The position numbers and the translations under genes were made by a program. This document shows positions 15,201 through 30,600 of a DNA stretch of 64,000 nucleotides, piece after piece (the first letter of the stretch is position 1; every line of letters begins with the position of its first letter). Location: the NCBI GenBank assembly GCA_023101885.1, contig JALPQD010000005.1, positions 4,247,819 through 4,311,818 on the forward strand. Reading direction: 5' to 3'. This DNA comes from Typhlomys cinereus. Its lineage: Eukaryota; Chordata; Mammalia; Rodentia; Platacanthomyidae. The notes beneath the pieces were generated by a model, which was given only the letters and a program-made list of their open reading frames with translations, did no database searches and was not told the origin of the DNA.

Positions 15201-18200
15201 AAAGATAGTAGGTTAGAGACAATTGCAAAGACAGGCAAGACAGAAGGTTTTTATGAGTCAAAGGTCAGCTTGGGCTACACAGCCAGATCCTGTCTCAATA
15301 AAAATAAGTAAATAAAATACAGAAAAAAGGTAACTCAAATTATGTATGAAAAGCCGGAAGTCCACTTTCATTAACCCCAGAGTTTAAATCTCAGGATAAT
15401 CATGAATTGAGATCACACATCACTCACACTCGCAGATCCCAACACAGCTTTCCTCTCTTGCCTTCAAATACTGGAGAAATTACTTACAGCTTTAAGAGTA
15501 AGATCACACTGGAAAACAAGTGTCCGAAGTTGTGTTAAAATCTCCCTTTTGGTATTTTCTAGATCATTTCGTCTTTCTTCAACATTTGTCACACAGATTT
15601 TATAGATGTCATTAGCTTCTTCGACCTTTATGAGAATCAGAGAAAAAAATGATGACTATATTTATATTTAAAAAATAATTATTGTAGTAAAGCTAACTTT
15701 AAGCAACTGAAGTCTTTATTCATGAAAATTTAGATAGTCTTTATTTTAAACACAATAATCTGAATATTCTTTTGTATATTTAATAGAATATTTTAAAGAT
15801 AAATAGGATCTATTTTGACCAAGTGATTCAAAGACACTTGATTTTAATTGTTAAGTATAATTTGTAATTGCCGTATGGCTTCCATAAATAGTATCTATTT
15901 ATATTTACCATTTATTTTGCAAAATTTATAAATTTCTGCTTCATAAATGACACAAATCTTTAGTCTTTGTAGGTATTAGAATCAGCACACATACAACACA
16001 CCCACACACATTATCTAAAACGTGAACAAGTGAATAAATCAAAAATATGAAACTTCTGTCCTCACTAAGCTGTGACTTTCACAACCTCACGTCTCTCAGC
16101 ATGGAGTTCTTAAAAGCATGGACTTCATCAACAAGTGTGAGATAGCTGGATCCTATTCTCGACCTACAGAATTAAGCAACTGTGGGTGGGACCCAGCAAT
16201 CTGTTTGAGTAAGTCTTTCAGGTGATCCCGCAACAGGCTCAAGTTTGAGAACCAAATCCTTAGTTACAAGTATCACTAATTCAATTTTTAAATAAGAAAA
16301 AAAAAAAATACTTTTTGAAGCGCCTCCTCTTCCAACCTCCGCTTCTTTTCTAGTTGTTTGTTGAGATTTTTCACTACTGCGCCACTTGAACACATATGTT
16401 CTTCTTCAGCACGAAACATAGAGGATTTTGCTTTTTCATATTCCTCTTGCCGTTGCATACATAACAATTTTGCTTTTTTGAGAGCAGTCTCAGTTTCCAG
16501 CTGCATACAAAAATAATTTTAAATAATCAATAGGAGTATGCATGAACACTAAAGAGTAAGTTAGGTGGACTATATATTACAGAAGAGTTCAGACATCTGT
16601 AAACAGACACATGCAGTTCTGTTTTAATACCAACCAGTTTATTTTGTTGCTGCTTCCAAAGTTCTTTTATTTCTTTCCTTTGTTTTTCCATTTCATTTTT
16701 CCTCCCAAGTAGAGGCTACCAAATGTATTTTAAAAAAAAATGAAAGAAAAACATAATTATCAAAAGGCCTGGTGTTATAAAAGATATACATAAATTAATT
16801 TCATACATAAATCAATTTCACCTGTATAAATTTGTTGGATTGGAGAGCTGCAATTGTTTGTTGTAAAAGATGGCTGCTCTCTATATCATTATGAAGCGCA
16901 CTGGTAAACAGAGATTGTAGTGGCATAAACTCCTAAAATTTAAATTGAAAGATAACTTTTATAATAGAAACGGTGTTAGGGCACTGCCTAGATGTTGTAC
17001 CTTGAGGCTTAATCCTTAGCTCTGCTCAAAGCAAAACAAAAGAAAACAAACAAAAACACTTCTGTTCTAGACCCAGTCCTATTCTTTAAAAATTAAAGTT
17101 CAATTTTAAGTTTATATTTTTACTCAGAACAAAAATGCTTATGAATATGGTATTGAGAAAAAACACTGAAATTATAATTATATACTAATGAGCAAAATAA
17201 GCAGCAATAAAGATAATATTTGTATAAAATTTTGAGTTTTCTAGTTTTCTCCATAATAAAGTCATTTAAATTCAAAACAATTGTCAATAAAAGAATAAGA
17301 TATTAAGTTCTATCCGCTATAAGGCACTATTTGGGAGCTAGTCTGAGAAGTGTCTTGTTACACAGCCTAAGAAACTCATAGATACTTACCTGTAGTCCAA
17401 TGTTAGATCTTGTTGCCTCTGCCAACTTTACAATATTTCTAGCGGACTCCAATTCTGAAAAGATTGAGAAGGAGACAGTAACTTGGTTTCCTTCTCCTCT
17501 AAGATTACCTGCGCTTCTTGGGTTAAACAGTCGCGCCACAATGAGATGGAACACAGCGATTCTTGTTGGTAACTACTTTTCAGGGTCAACTTTTGAAACA
17601 CACTTGTTTAGACCTCATGGCGATGGTGAGACCTAGACCTGTCCCCTTGGCCATTCCAGATCCTGACTAGCATTCCTGCGGAAAAAAGCAGGGAAGAGCA
17701 CGGGCCTTGGAAATTCTATTTTCCTCCAAGAGTGCTAAACGACCTTAAGCGGATCTACTTGTGTCCCCTTAGGAAAATCACCATAAAAAAGGAACAACAA
17801 TTGGTGTTTGCCTACTTTTCAAGTTTGAGAGGCTAAAATAATGGAATAAAACATTTTTTTCAAACTGTAAAACATTAGGATAACATGAGCTACCAAGAGT
17901 TTTATTCTCTGCTTCCAGCTGTTCTTATAAATCTATTGTTGCTTTTCCCTTCTACCATGTTACCCGATTATGTTGTTTAACCCATCAAAGAGTGGCTTCT
18001 TTAAACAAAGAGACAGTATTCTGATCATCTTTGTGACTGTAGGTCTAGTTCAATAACCATATTTAATGTAAAAATTGTTTTTATTATAACGAAACTACTA
18101 GTTTGTAATCATAACTGTAGAAAAATCAAAATTTAGATCTTAACATTTCAAAAAAGTAGATGCTTCAAAAAGATAACTCACCTAAGTTGAGCTTTTTTTC

Positions 18201-19926
18201 AACCCATGATATTATGTTCTTGGTATATTTTGACCACGTTTTAGCATAGGACAGAGCCAGGTCTACGGAGTCTGTGTTCTTTAACTGCACATCCTCTAGG
18301 TCTATAGGAGACAAGCTTCCTGAAAACAAAAGCACCAACATGAAGCACATGCTGCATGTGACTACACAGAAATTCTAAACAGTGAAGGAGCGCTCAGACC
18401 CCTAGGCTTTCTTCAATAAAAAATTGGTCAAGCTTGAGAAACTCATGAGTAACTATCTGGAATTTTTTTAAAAAGAAAGTTTATAATCATGCTCCTTATT
18501 TATTTTTTCTTTTATATACAGATATAAAGTTAAAAGACTAATTCTTTGCAATTTTTAAGTCTTGAAAATATTTGCTGAGTATTTTTCAAATGCTACTTTC
18601 CTACTTTTTTTTTAAGGTTACATGCTATGATTATAAAATATTAAAAGGAAATTCAAAGGGAGCCAGGCCAGCAGGATGGTTTTGTGGGTGAATCCAAAGC
18701 TGCTTAAACCCAAAGATCTTATTTTGGTCCCCAGAATGCAGGAAATGGAAGGAGAGAACAAACTCTTGAAATTTTTCTTTGACTTTCACACACATGCTGT
18801 GTCATGTGCAAAACAACATGAACACACACACAATGTAAAAAATAAAACATCCTTCAAAGGATCACTTAATAAAGAACCCCAGCTTAAATTCAAAATCCTA
18901 GTTATTTTTATCTTAATATGTATTTCTATTGAGTTTGAAGCCTCTTGATTAGTTTATATCACATTATCTACTCAAGTAAGGTTTTTTCCTTATCTGTTTA
19001 TATGCTAAACTTTCCATATTACCCTATATCAAAAAATGCATATATTAAATTACAGAATAAAAGGAGATTAAGTGAAACAAAAGATTTATTGCGCTAATTT
19101 GTAAAATATCAAAGATAAGAGCAGCATATTGAATGTTACCTTTTTCATTGGATAAATCCGCCGAGTCCACAGAAATGTTTTCAAAAGACTTAAAACATGG
19201 AAGAAAGGAAATGTAAGATTAGAGCAGAAGACAATGAATCTGCTTTAGAGATCTTGTTCTCTGATTTATTACTTGGACACAATTCCTGCTCAAGAATTTC
19301 AAATATTTAAAACTCAAAGGGCCAAGAAGTCTTGCTTAAATGCAGAACACTTTATAAGAATTTTATGTTTTGGGGGCTGGAGAGGTGGCTCAGGGGTTAA
19401 GCCACTGCCTTGCAGGCAGAAGGTCCTGAGTTCGGATCCTAGACCCCACGTATAGAAGTGGGGGCGGCCTGCGTTTCTGGTTCTGGTAGGGCGGAGCCTG
19501 TGAATCCCGGGGCAGAGTAAACAAGGAGGAGGTGGAGGCGTCCATGGTGGTTCCTGAATTCGTCCGTGGTTCTACACACACATACATACACACACATACA
19601 TACATGCACACATGCACAACTGAATAAATAATAATTAAAAAATAAAAAAATGCTTTAAAAAAAGAATTTTATTTTATTTTTTTACAACAGTAGTTCTCAA
19701 GATGCAAGAGTGAACAACCTCATTGTTCCTACAGCCTATTCGTTAAAATTAATGAATCAACACAAAACTTTAAATTCCACAATCCTAAAAATATTAGGAA
19801 GTTAATGAAAATAGATTATGCCTACCCTTCTTCTATCACTGTCCATTACATTATTAAAAATGTCTTTTGGAAGCTTAGTACAAAATTTTCTAAAATGATA
19901 TAAATCATATATAGCACATGTGCGTG

Positions 19927-19982
<56 letters not shown>

Positions 19983-22900
19983 GATTCCATGTTGAAGCTA
20001 CTAGCTACACACCCCTATCTGAACATTTAAAACATGGCAAGTATGACTTAGAAGCAAAATTTTAATTTTGTCAAATAATATTTACAGAGTTACAATGACT
20101 AATAGCTACCATCTTACTAGATAGTGCTTGAAAACATCATCTATCAAAATTACTAAATAAGTTCTTAAGCAAATTTAATTAGCTGGACATACAGGCTACA
20201 CAGGGATCCAAGACAAAGGGGTCCGTGCACCTGGGTCTGAAGTCCAGATGTAAAAGTTGACACTGGGCTACACATTAAGCTTCCTTAACTTTAGTTTGCC
20301 CTTCTAATAAAAAGAGTGTAAGAATGCTATTTTCATAAGGTTGTGTTAATGATTGAAATGATACCAGCTTAGCATGGTGCAAGGTATATCATAAATAGTA
20401 TTAAGTACATTGTAACAATTTCTATTATTTTAGTGTATGTGTGTGTGTGTGTGTGTGCATGCCCGTGCACGCACATGGAGGCCAGAGTAGGATGTCTAAG
20501 CATCTTTCTTGATCTCTCTCTGTCTTATTCTCTTGAGAGAGGATCTCATGGGATCTGACCACTCAGTGGCAATGGAGGTACAGGCATGCACTACCATGCA
20601 GTTTTCACATGGGTGCAGTGATTTAAAATCCTCATGCTTAAAGAGCAAGTGCTCTTACCAACTGATCCATTTCTGCAGCCCATAACTATTGTTTTTAAAA
20701 AGTGTATGTTTTAAAAGCCTTTGGAAAACAAAGAAATTTTATTATTAACATTATATCATCATAGGCTTTTTAATTACTCTCAAGGATAAATAAAATTTCA
20801 ATAATGATGAATAAAATGCAAATAAAAAGTATTTTCCTTGCAGCCTAGGGTAGTAGAAGAGCAGTATGGTGGATAAAAGGAATGCAGACTACAGCGGCCC
20901 TGCAAGGCTCACCTAGAATCAGGCCAACCTAATCGCTCCCCATCCTAAGGAAGAGGGGGCGGTGAGATTGTAAGAGCCTAAAGATGGGAAGGTCCATTAC
21001 TGGACAAGACACTCCATTCAAAGCAGGGCTGCCTCATCCAGGAACTTTCCAGACATGTATAAATAAAGACTAACATACCAACATGCCCTCATAGATTATC
21101 GAGGATCTCAGGAGAGAATTACAAGCAGTGGGGACTAGGGCTGGATGAGTGAAGGGGAGTGCCCCTATCAGTGGGGTGGCCTGATATGGTATGCCACAGA
21201 GGCCTAAACCTCCACAAGAGTATACAAGCCAGAGGGAACCCTGGGGCCCATAGAAATGGACAGGTAGAAGGGTAGGAGAGAGTGGGATGGATTGATGAAG
21301 GCAGGGGAGGGGAGATGGGAAAAGAAAGGAGACAGAGATAAGTACTCAATATGCTTGTAAAACTAGGAAAAAATTAAAAAAAAAATAAAAAAGTATTTTC
21401 CTATAAAGAATTTATTATACATGTGTGCATAATAGAGGAATATGAAGAGATGATACATTCCTGAAATTTAAGTTGTTCAGAGCCTTGCCACACACATAGA
21501 ATGCTTATTTTTTGAAATATCTATAACAGTTTGATAATGTAAAATTAAGGAAAAACTGCAAATAACCACAACATATTTAAAGATCTTAAGATTTTCCTCA
21601 TCCTTTTTCATTATTAATGAATGGCTTTAGAAACAATCCTAATTTGATTTTGATATTGTAGTATATGTAACAAATGCTTGAAGCAGTCATTCCTACTTTG
21701 CAGGAATTTTAAATATCTGAAGTTTGATACTATTTTGACATAATACAAGTGCCTGGCACATTGCCAAATGCTTGAGATCCTTCTTGGATATGATCATTCT
21801 AAACCAGGAATGATTACTAGGTTCTATTGCAGTTTGTTTCATTATCTTACATTCAGTGAAAAACTTTAGGTCAACTGAGAATGCTACTACAACTACTACT
21901 ACTTCTGACAGTCTTCGTGCTCTTTGCTCCACAGTTTTTCTTTCAAGTGGAAATCATAACCCTCATCCTCCTATATATGAACAGCACTGCTCTCACGGAA
22001 AGCTAAGACTTTCAGGCTCATAAATGTGTCATGGAAACAAGCACAAACTGTAGATTGCATGAAAGCATTAACATCCTCTTTTTGGCATTCTTTTGTAAGT
22101 TTCACGAGTTTTTAAGATCTGTGGCAAAATGTTCAAAAATTTCTTGCTAGGGGCTGGAGAAATGGCTCAGTGAGTAAAGTGCTTGGTTTTGCAAGTACGA
22201 GGAGCTGGGCTAGGATTCCCAGCATTCATAGTAGAGGTGGAAGAGCCAGGCGTGGCAGTGCACCTCAAATTCTAGTGTTGGGAGGCAGAGACAGTAAGAC
22301 CCTGGGGCTTACTAGCCAGTTAACTCACCTAATTTGTGAGCTCTATATTCAGCGAGAGAGCTTTTCTTCCAACTCCCGCCATCCCAAATATATGGATAGT
22401 CACAGAGGAAGACATTCCAATGTTTCTCTCTTCTCCACATATGTATGCATCAGTGTATGTACCTACGCACATGTGTGCACACACATCTATATACCACATA
22501 CAGGCACTGACATACATGCACTTTCTCCGCTAAAGTTTTAGACATTATAACCTACAAATTCTCAAACTGTCAGGTGTGCTCTTTTAGAACACTCCCACTT
22601 AAAAACACAACTAAATCACACTCCAGAAATGACCAAGTATCATATTTTAATAATCTAGTCTGTTTTTATTGCCACAATACATTAATATATAAATTCTAAA
22701 ACTATCAAAGAATATGCTACGATTAACATTAGGAAACGTAAAGGTGGCAATATTAAGTTAAAAACTCTGAATATTTTACTTTTCAGTAACTTGGCTTACC
22801 TTACTGTCTTGAGAAACACGCAGTCGTATTGAATCGCTACCTACATCGCCCATAAGGAAGTTTGTGAGACTGTCCAGAGGTTAAAAAGGAAGCAGACATA

Positions 22901-25900
22901 AAAAAATAAATTATTACACTTATTTGTCTTAGATTTTACACACAATTTATCATCAGAATAACTGTTTTAGTATGAACCTGAAAAAACTCGTAGAAATCTA
23001 GTCACACAAACTACAGAGCTGCACACGGATACTGCCTCTATATGGCAGTAAAGACACTTCCAAATACAGTAATAACCCAGTGAAATGTAGCTTTCCCAAG
23101 TTATATAACAATGTTATATTACTCAATATTTTATTGTCCACACATCTTACTGGATTATAGAATATATTTTCATGAAGACATTCAGTAGCTTTAAATGACA
23201 ATCATTTACTTACATATTCCCAAAGGTAAATGCCAAAGTTTCAATAGAAGAAAATACTTCTTGGAATAGATCGTTTTTGTTTTCTTCATTAACTTCTGCG
23301 AAGTTCACAGCTGTAAGGAAAGAAGATTATAATAAGCAGTGGAGAAAATACATGACTAATTTTTTTGAAAGTATTATCCTTTAACTAGAATTATTCATTT
23401 GTATAGTGTAGTGGTTATTTCATTCATCTATTACTTCACAAAGTACTTTTAAGTTCAGAAACTAAGAAGTTCAATATACAAAATGGATAAAACACTCAAA
23501 TTCTTCAATAAGAAAACCATGTAAAAAAATGACCAATACAGAAGCAGTTGACATTCCAAACAGATTATTCTATGCAATTCCACACATCTAAAAAATGACT
23601 CAATGTGAAGTCAATCTGCCGAGGAGACAGAGTTCGCACTACACCAGACCTCTTGAAGTCTTTTATGTTATTTTTTTCTTGCTCACACTACTTTTGGGTA
23701 CTTTTAAAAACAACTCACTGAAATCAACACTAAGTACAAACTTACTAAAAGCTACTAATAAGTGAAGCCATATATACATTAACATATCATAAAACCTGTA
23801 ATGTTAGCATCACTTCTCAGTGTGAGCGTGTGCACACACATGTGCAAGCTAGGGCATGAACGTGGAGGTCTGAGGACAATGTCAGACATTGGTCCTTGTC
23901 TTTTCAACGAGGTTTCCTGTTTGCTGTCTCGTACACCTGGTGAGCAAGCCCGTGAGGTTCTGGACTCTTATGTCTCTGCTTTATGCACTGACGTAAGAAC
24001 AGTGGGACACACTTCACTGCTATTCTAGGGATCTGAATTCAGATCCGAACGCCTACGTGGCAAGTGCTTTACACACTGAAACATCTTCCCAGCCCCACAG
24101 CACAGTAATGAAAAACGAACAACAGACCTACTGCCTTAGAAAATTTAAAACTATTTACATATAGTCTTATTTTTTACATGCAGACTTTTTGAGGTCTGAG
24201 GTTATAATAATTGACACAACTGCTTTTTGTTTACGACAATATTATTTTGATAGTTTGTGTTTTGCTAATGCAAATTATGAAATGTGACTGAAAGACTCTT
24301 AATTTCGTTTGAATGTACACTTGTTAAAAGCCCAGTGAGACTTGTTCTTAGTAGACCTACATAATGACAGACATACCAACAAACCCATATGAACTATCGA
24401 GGAACTCAAGAGAAACTTTGGAACTCAAGTGGAAACTTTGGACTAAAGCTGGATGAGTGAAGGGAAATGCCCCATTAATGGGGTGGCCCAAAGAGGGACA
24501 ACTTGGTATGCCACAGAGGCCTGAACCCTCACAAGAATAGACAAGCCAGAGGGAACACTGGGGCCCACAGAAGTGGACAGGCAGAAGAGTGGGAGGAAGT
24601 AGGATGAATTGATAAAGGGAGGGAAGGGGATGGAAGATGAGGATGGGGGGAAAGGAGAGATTAAGTACTCAATATGCTTGTGAAACTAGGAAAAATAAAA
24701 TAAAATAAAATAAAAAGACCAGACACAATTTACCAAGGCAAAATGTGAAGGTAGAATTGGCCTTTTCCAAACAAAACACTCAGGCTAGGCTGCATGTAAG
24801 AAGAAACTGGTTCCTTGCATTCCTCCATTCCATTTAGTAGCCTTGCCTAAAAAGCTCAGGTACAGAGTCTTGTGAGAGAAAGCCATTTACTGGTCATTTC
24901 AAATTTTGGATGGGGAATTTTTAAAAATAGTCAACTCCATCACTTAAAGTTCAAACCTCATAGGTCTTTATTTTTCAAAAGTTGACTTCAATATGAAAAT
25001 GGGGTTAGAAAACAAGAACTTTTGACATTCCAACCAAGATTTCACATGTAAAAGAATTTGCAAAATAATTTCTAGATTGGAAAGGGAGTAGTAAGGTTCA
25101 ATTCTTTCATCAAGCTCTCAAACATCTAGGATACCACCAAAAAAGAAAAACTTAAAAATCACTATAAACAAATTAAAAGTATTTTTAAGACTTGCTCTGG
25201 CCAAGAAATAGAAACAAGATTATATTTCTGCCTGAAACAATTTTAAAAACAAAAACTTTCACAAAACTTAATAACTAGCAAAGCTTTTAAAACAAAAGAT
25301 TATTAGACAACAAAAGACAGTAATCTGACAAGCTTTAACAAATGTACAAAGGAAATTAAAACAAGAGTCTTTTCAGTCTTATTTCATAATTTGCATTAGC
25401 AAAATATAATAGCACAAAAAGACTCCCATACAAAACAATCAAAGATCTTTAAAAAAATGTCATTTTATAATAATGAAGGACCAATTAATGAGGACAAGAT
25501 TTTTTATACATTTATATGCATATAAATGCACACGTATTTATATATATTTGAAAAGAGCTCAAAGTCTCACATTAAAAATTGACATAGTCATACTGAATGA
25601 AAAAGATAAATTCTCAGGACAGCTGAACACTTCAGTAATCCTCCCAATAAAGGACAACACTAGAAGCAAGTAAGGAGAGTAAATTGTGAAGGATAACCAT
25701 TAACAAGACAGACAAACACTAGAGCAGCAAAACAGAAGTTCTTTTCAAATGAATGTTTACCAACACAAGTCACATCGTGGGGCATAAAATACATCTCAAT
25801 GAGCTTAGAAGTATTCAAATCAATTCTGTGACTACAAGAAATTAGATTAGAAATAAAAAAAAAATCTCTTGAAATTTTTCAAATACTTGGAAATTAAAGG

Positions 25901-27124
25901 GCATACTTTTAAATAAACCCATGGTGGGCAATCTAGCCCCTCATGGCCCTTTAGTGCCATGAGTCCGTTTCCAGCTGCCTACTTCTCTTGGAGGCCCCTA
26001 GCCCCTCATGGCACTCCAGTGCTATGAGTCTGTTTCTTGTTCCTTGTTCCTCATGAATTCCATGCCTAGGCACTGTGAGTTCTCATGGGCTCCCTAGCAC
26101 TCTATTGCCATGAGCTCTGTTTTATTTCTGCTTCTCATGGAAGCGCCCTAGCTCCTCATGACACTCCACGTCTGGAGTCTGTGAATTCCAACCTTTCTCT
26201 TTACTAATAAACTCCACCTTAATTCTCTACACGTGTCCTGGTTTCAATCTTTGACTCTGGAACACAAGAATCCTACAACATTGGGACGGCCTAAACCGTT
26301 TTCCCTGCAACATTTGGCAACCATGAAGGGACTCAAGAAAAAAGAAAGGTAGATTCGAACCAGCTAAGATCCATCACACTCGTGTTAAGAAGCGGACTCG
26401 CACCACCGTGGCCACTGATTGTGAAGAACCCAGGAACCCAGAGAACTCTTCCTACACATGCAAACAAACTGGGGAATTACAACTACAGATCAAATGTAAT
26501 TCTTCAGATAAGTAGCTTCATCCTCTCTTCAAAATAATAAATAACACCTACAACCAAAAATAAAATAAAATAAAATAAATAACCCATGGCTCAAAGAAGG
26601 TAGAGAAATTAGAATATATTTTGAATAGAATGAAAATAAATATACAATATTCCAGAATTTGTAAAGAGGACGAGGAAGATTTAGGTAAAGAGAGGAATTA
26701 TAGCAGGGCAAGCATTTATCCTGTTTATTAGGATAATCTGACAAAATATGTATTTTTATATCTCAGAATTTATTAAATAGTAGCATTAAAATCTGAGCAA
26801 CTTACTACATATCTATTATGCAACAAGGAAGCTGTCTTTAAATTTTTGTTAAAAGTGTATTTTAAAATACAATTTAAAACAATATTATTAAAAATGTAAA
26901 TCATGGGCTGGAGAGACGGCTCAGATGTTAAAACTCTGCCTCATAAGCAGAATGTCCTGAGTTCGGATCCCAGGTAGCACGTAAAAATGGCATTGGCCTG
27001 CACTTCTGGATATAGAAGGTGGAATGTGGGAAATCCTAGAGCGAAGAAAAAGGAGGTAGAAGCAATCCAGGATGATTTCTGAAGTCACTCTTGGACTTCT
27101 TTAGGCACACATAGTGCCCTCTGA

Positions 27125-27166
<42 letters not shown>

Positions 27167-27577
27167 ATGAGTTCCAAAACTTGTCTGCCTAGGTTAAGCC
27201 CAGCTCTGTCCCTTACTGTAGTACATATATAACCCTCTATGCCTCAGTTTCCTCATTTATAAAATGGAGACAATTATATACTGCACAAGTTGTTGTGGGG
27301 ATTAAAAGAACTGAGAACAAAGCTTGCTGCAGAGAACATGTTCAATGAAAACTGGCCATTTTCTGGGCTGGAGAGGTGGCTCAGGGGTTAAGCCTCTGCC
27401 TTGCAGGTGGAAGGTCCTGAGTTCGGATCCCAGATCCCATGTATAGACGCCAGGCGGAAGCGGGGGCGGCCTGCACTTCTGGTCCTGGTAGGGCGGAGCC
27501 TGTGAATCCTGGGGCAGAAGGAGGTGGAGGCGTCCATGGTGGTTCGCGAATTCGTCCGTGGTTCTACACATACACAT

Positions 27578-27636
<59 letters not shown>

Positions 27637-30600
27637 GTGCGCGCACATACACACGCACATGCGCACAGTTGAATAAATAATAATAATAATAAAAAGACTA
27701 AAATAAATAATTAAAAAAAAAACTGGCTGTTTTCACATAATACTATAAACAATACTGTCAACATCAATTTCCTATCAAGGAAATTAAGGCTTTTTTCCAG
27801 TCTTTAGTCAACTTGACCTTTCTTCAACTTTCAACACTCATACCACTTAATGTGCACATAACTTTGGCCAAGTCTCTCACGCCTCAGCTTCCTTATCTGC
27901 CATCCGCAGAAGGACAACTGACCTGAGTATTGTATTAGTCTCAAAGAGCTGTGAGATAACACATGGAAGGAGTTTAACAATGTCTGGCAAATGATACTGT
28001 CAATCCTCAATATGCTGGCTGTAATTACTACATATATTAACTACTTCCTTACGTCCCAAAAGTCTATTCTCAGAAGTTGTATGAAATAGCTACTGGAAGT
28101 AGTAAAGCTTTGGAGTTTCAGGCTGGAGTTCATGTCTGACCTCAACCAGTTCCTGTGTTGACCTGAATACATTCTCTAACTTCAGCTTACGGACATAATG
28201 GCAATCAATAAAAGCTTTTGAATGACTGAGAACACAAGGTACTAGAGAACACAAGGTACCGAGTACTGTGGCTGACATCAGTGTATTTGACCTCCCTTTC
28301 CTAGTTCTAGATCTATCCACTGCAGTTTGTGCTTCAGCCTTCCCTGCTGGGGTTTCCTCTCTGCATCCCCTTTCTCTACCTTCAGGGAAGGAATCTTGAA
28401 ATCGCCTGTGCCGCTGTGTAAGCTCGAGCCACAGGTCAACACTTCCAATACTTTCTATAACACATCTCTTCTGCTCCTACTTGCTCCTTCCATATATTAC
28501 TTACCTTTCTAGCTTTTATTGTTTCCAAAATACTTATTAACCATTTCCTTCCTGCTCATTCTGATTGCTACTAGTTTTTATTTTAAAAGAACTCTTACCT
28601 TTAAACTCCAAACTATTTAAAACCTGTTAAACTAGTGTTTCTGACTTTTTCTATTTCCCCCTGCCTTATTAACAGTCTTTCAAGATAACGCTTAAGGTTT
28701 AAATAATTGTTTTTTGTTCCCTAATTAACCATAATAAAAGCACTAAGCTATCCCCTGAAATTCTCATGCATGACTGTATTTCATACATACAATATCACAT
28801 GACTACATTTCACATACACATATTAGAGCAGCAACTTTTTTGCCTTAACCTTCACAAACAACATTTTTTAAGTTTTGCATTTTGTCTTTTGAGACAGGTC
28901 TTACTATGCACCCCTGGCTGGTCTGAAACTTGTGATGATCCTCTTCTGCCTACCAAAATCTGGGATTATAGGCATGCACAACTATGTCTAGCAAGAAATA
29001 CTTGTTAATGCATTGATGAATACACCATAGTGCCTAATAACAATGCACTGAGTCAGGGCCTATGAGCTTGAAAACTGCTGAACTTTAAAAATGGAAGGAA
29101 CTCCACAATTTTCATAAAAGGTGAAAAAAAGAGAACGAAATTCACAGGGGAAGAAAAATAAGTGATATGATCTACAAAAAAAATTGATTTTGAGGAACAT
29201 AAATGCAACATGAAGAAATAAAAATACATACTGTTTTCTCAGACAAATTCTAGCTATATAAATTCTGACCACTTTAATATGAAACTTAACTTGGATCTCT
29301 CTCAGAAAATACACTGATATATTTTGGAATAAGACAAACTGATTAAAAACTGATGAAGAAAACAAGAGCAAGAGAAGGAGAAACACTCTTGCAGATACTA
29401 AAATATAAAACAATGTAATATTGGTCATGACTACACAAAATAATGGAACAAATTAAGTGTCAGAAAAAGATTATAGTGGTTTATGATAAAGATGACATTT
29501 CAAAAACAGTAGAATCTATATACTAGATATCTATATACTTTAAATTTAAATCTATATACTAGATATCAATATACTTTAGACTTAAATTTGAAAAACTATT
29601 ATAGGCAAAGAGAACCAGAGAAGTCTACAACGTCATAGTAAGGATGCCCTTCCTCATGCTTAGCCCAGGAATTATAAAAGACAGTTTAGGTGCAAAATGT
29701 GATAACTCAAAGCAATAAAACACAGAATAAGATTTATAACTTACATTAAACAACTAATGTTGCCAATTCAAATAGAGTTTCTAAAAATTAATATCATTAA
29801 CAAAAAATAAACCACAAAGAAAAGCTCACATAAAGAAATGTAAAACAACTCTGCAACTGACAGTCAACAGTGCTCAAAATGGAGGACAGGAAAATCAGAT
29901 TTATATTGAGGTACTGATTTTCACGATTAGCCTGAACACAAAGCTTGGTAGCTACCTGTGCTGGCAAAGGTATGGGAACCAGCCCCTTTCACGGCTATCA
30001 GAAGGAAGGTCTGTCTGTATAGCAGATATCTGGAAGTATCAAATACAAATACACAAGCTCTATATCCAGCAAGTGCCCATTTAGGAATCTACATGTACTG
30101 AAGTTATCAATAGAAAACAATGTAAACATCTAGTAGGAGTGAATTGGTAAAATACATTATAGCACATGATGAGCATAATGGAATACCACTCAGCTTTGAA
30201 AAATACCAACAATAAAAGAACGGAAACATTCTTTAAGTTCAAGTGAGCAAGAAGTAGAGTACTCCCATTTCCATAAAGAGGAAGTAAAGGGAGAACATGT
30301 ACATACAATTGCCTGTGTACTGTGACAAGTCTCTTGAAAGCTACAAAAGAAAGTGGTTCAAGGAATGCAAAGGGCAGCTGAGGTTTGAGGTAAGAACCTT
30401 CCCTGTTGAATATCCTCTGAACTTCCTGCACTATGAAGTACATGAATGAACAGCAAGCTGAAAGCTAACTTCTCAGAACCGAAAGAAAAGACGATTCCTT
30501 CAATAACCTTGGCTGTGTAGCTAAAGCTTATCTTTCATTCTGTTTTCCCATCTATAAGTACAGGACAACTGACAGATCAAGAAATACTTAAATAAAAAGT

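Noticed and set aside
14746..15238. Minus-strand open frame of 161 codons near 15 kb
   Set aside because: Mostly the reverse of a B2-type SINE with a GC-richer middle; no known domain and no splice partner.
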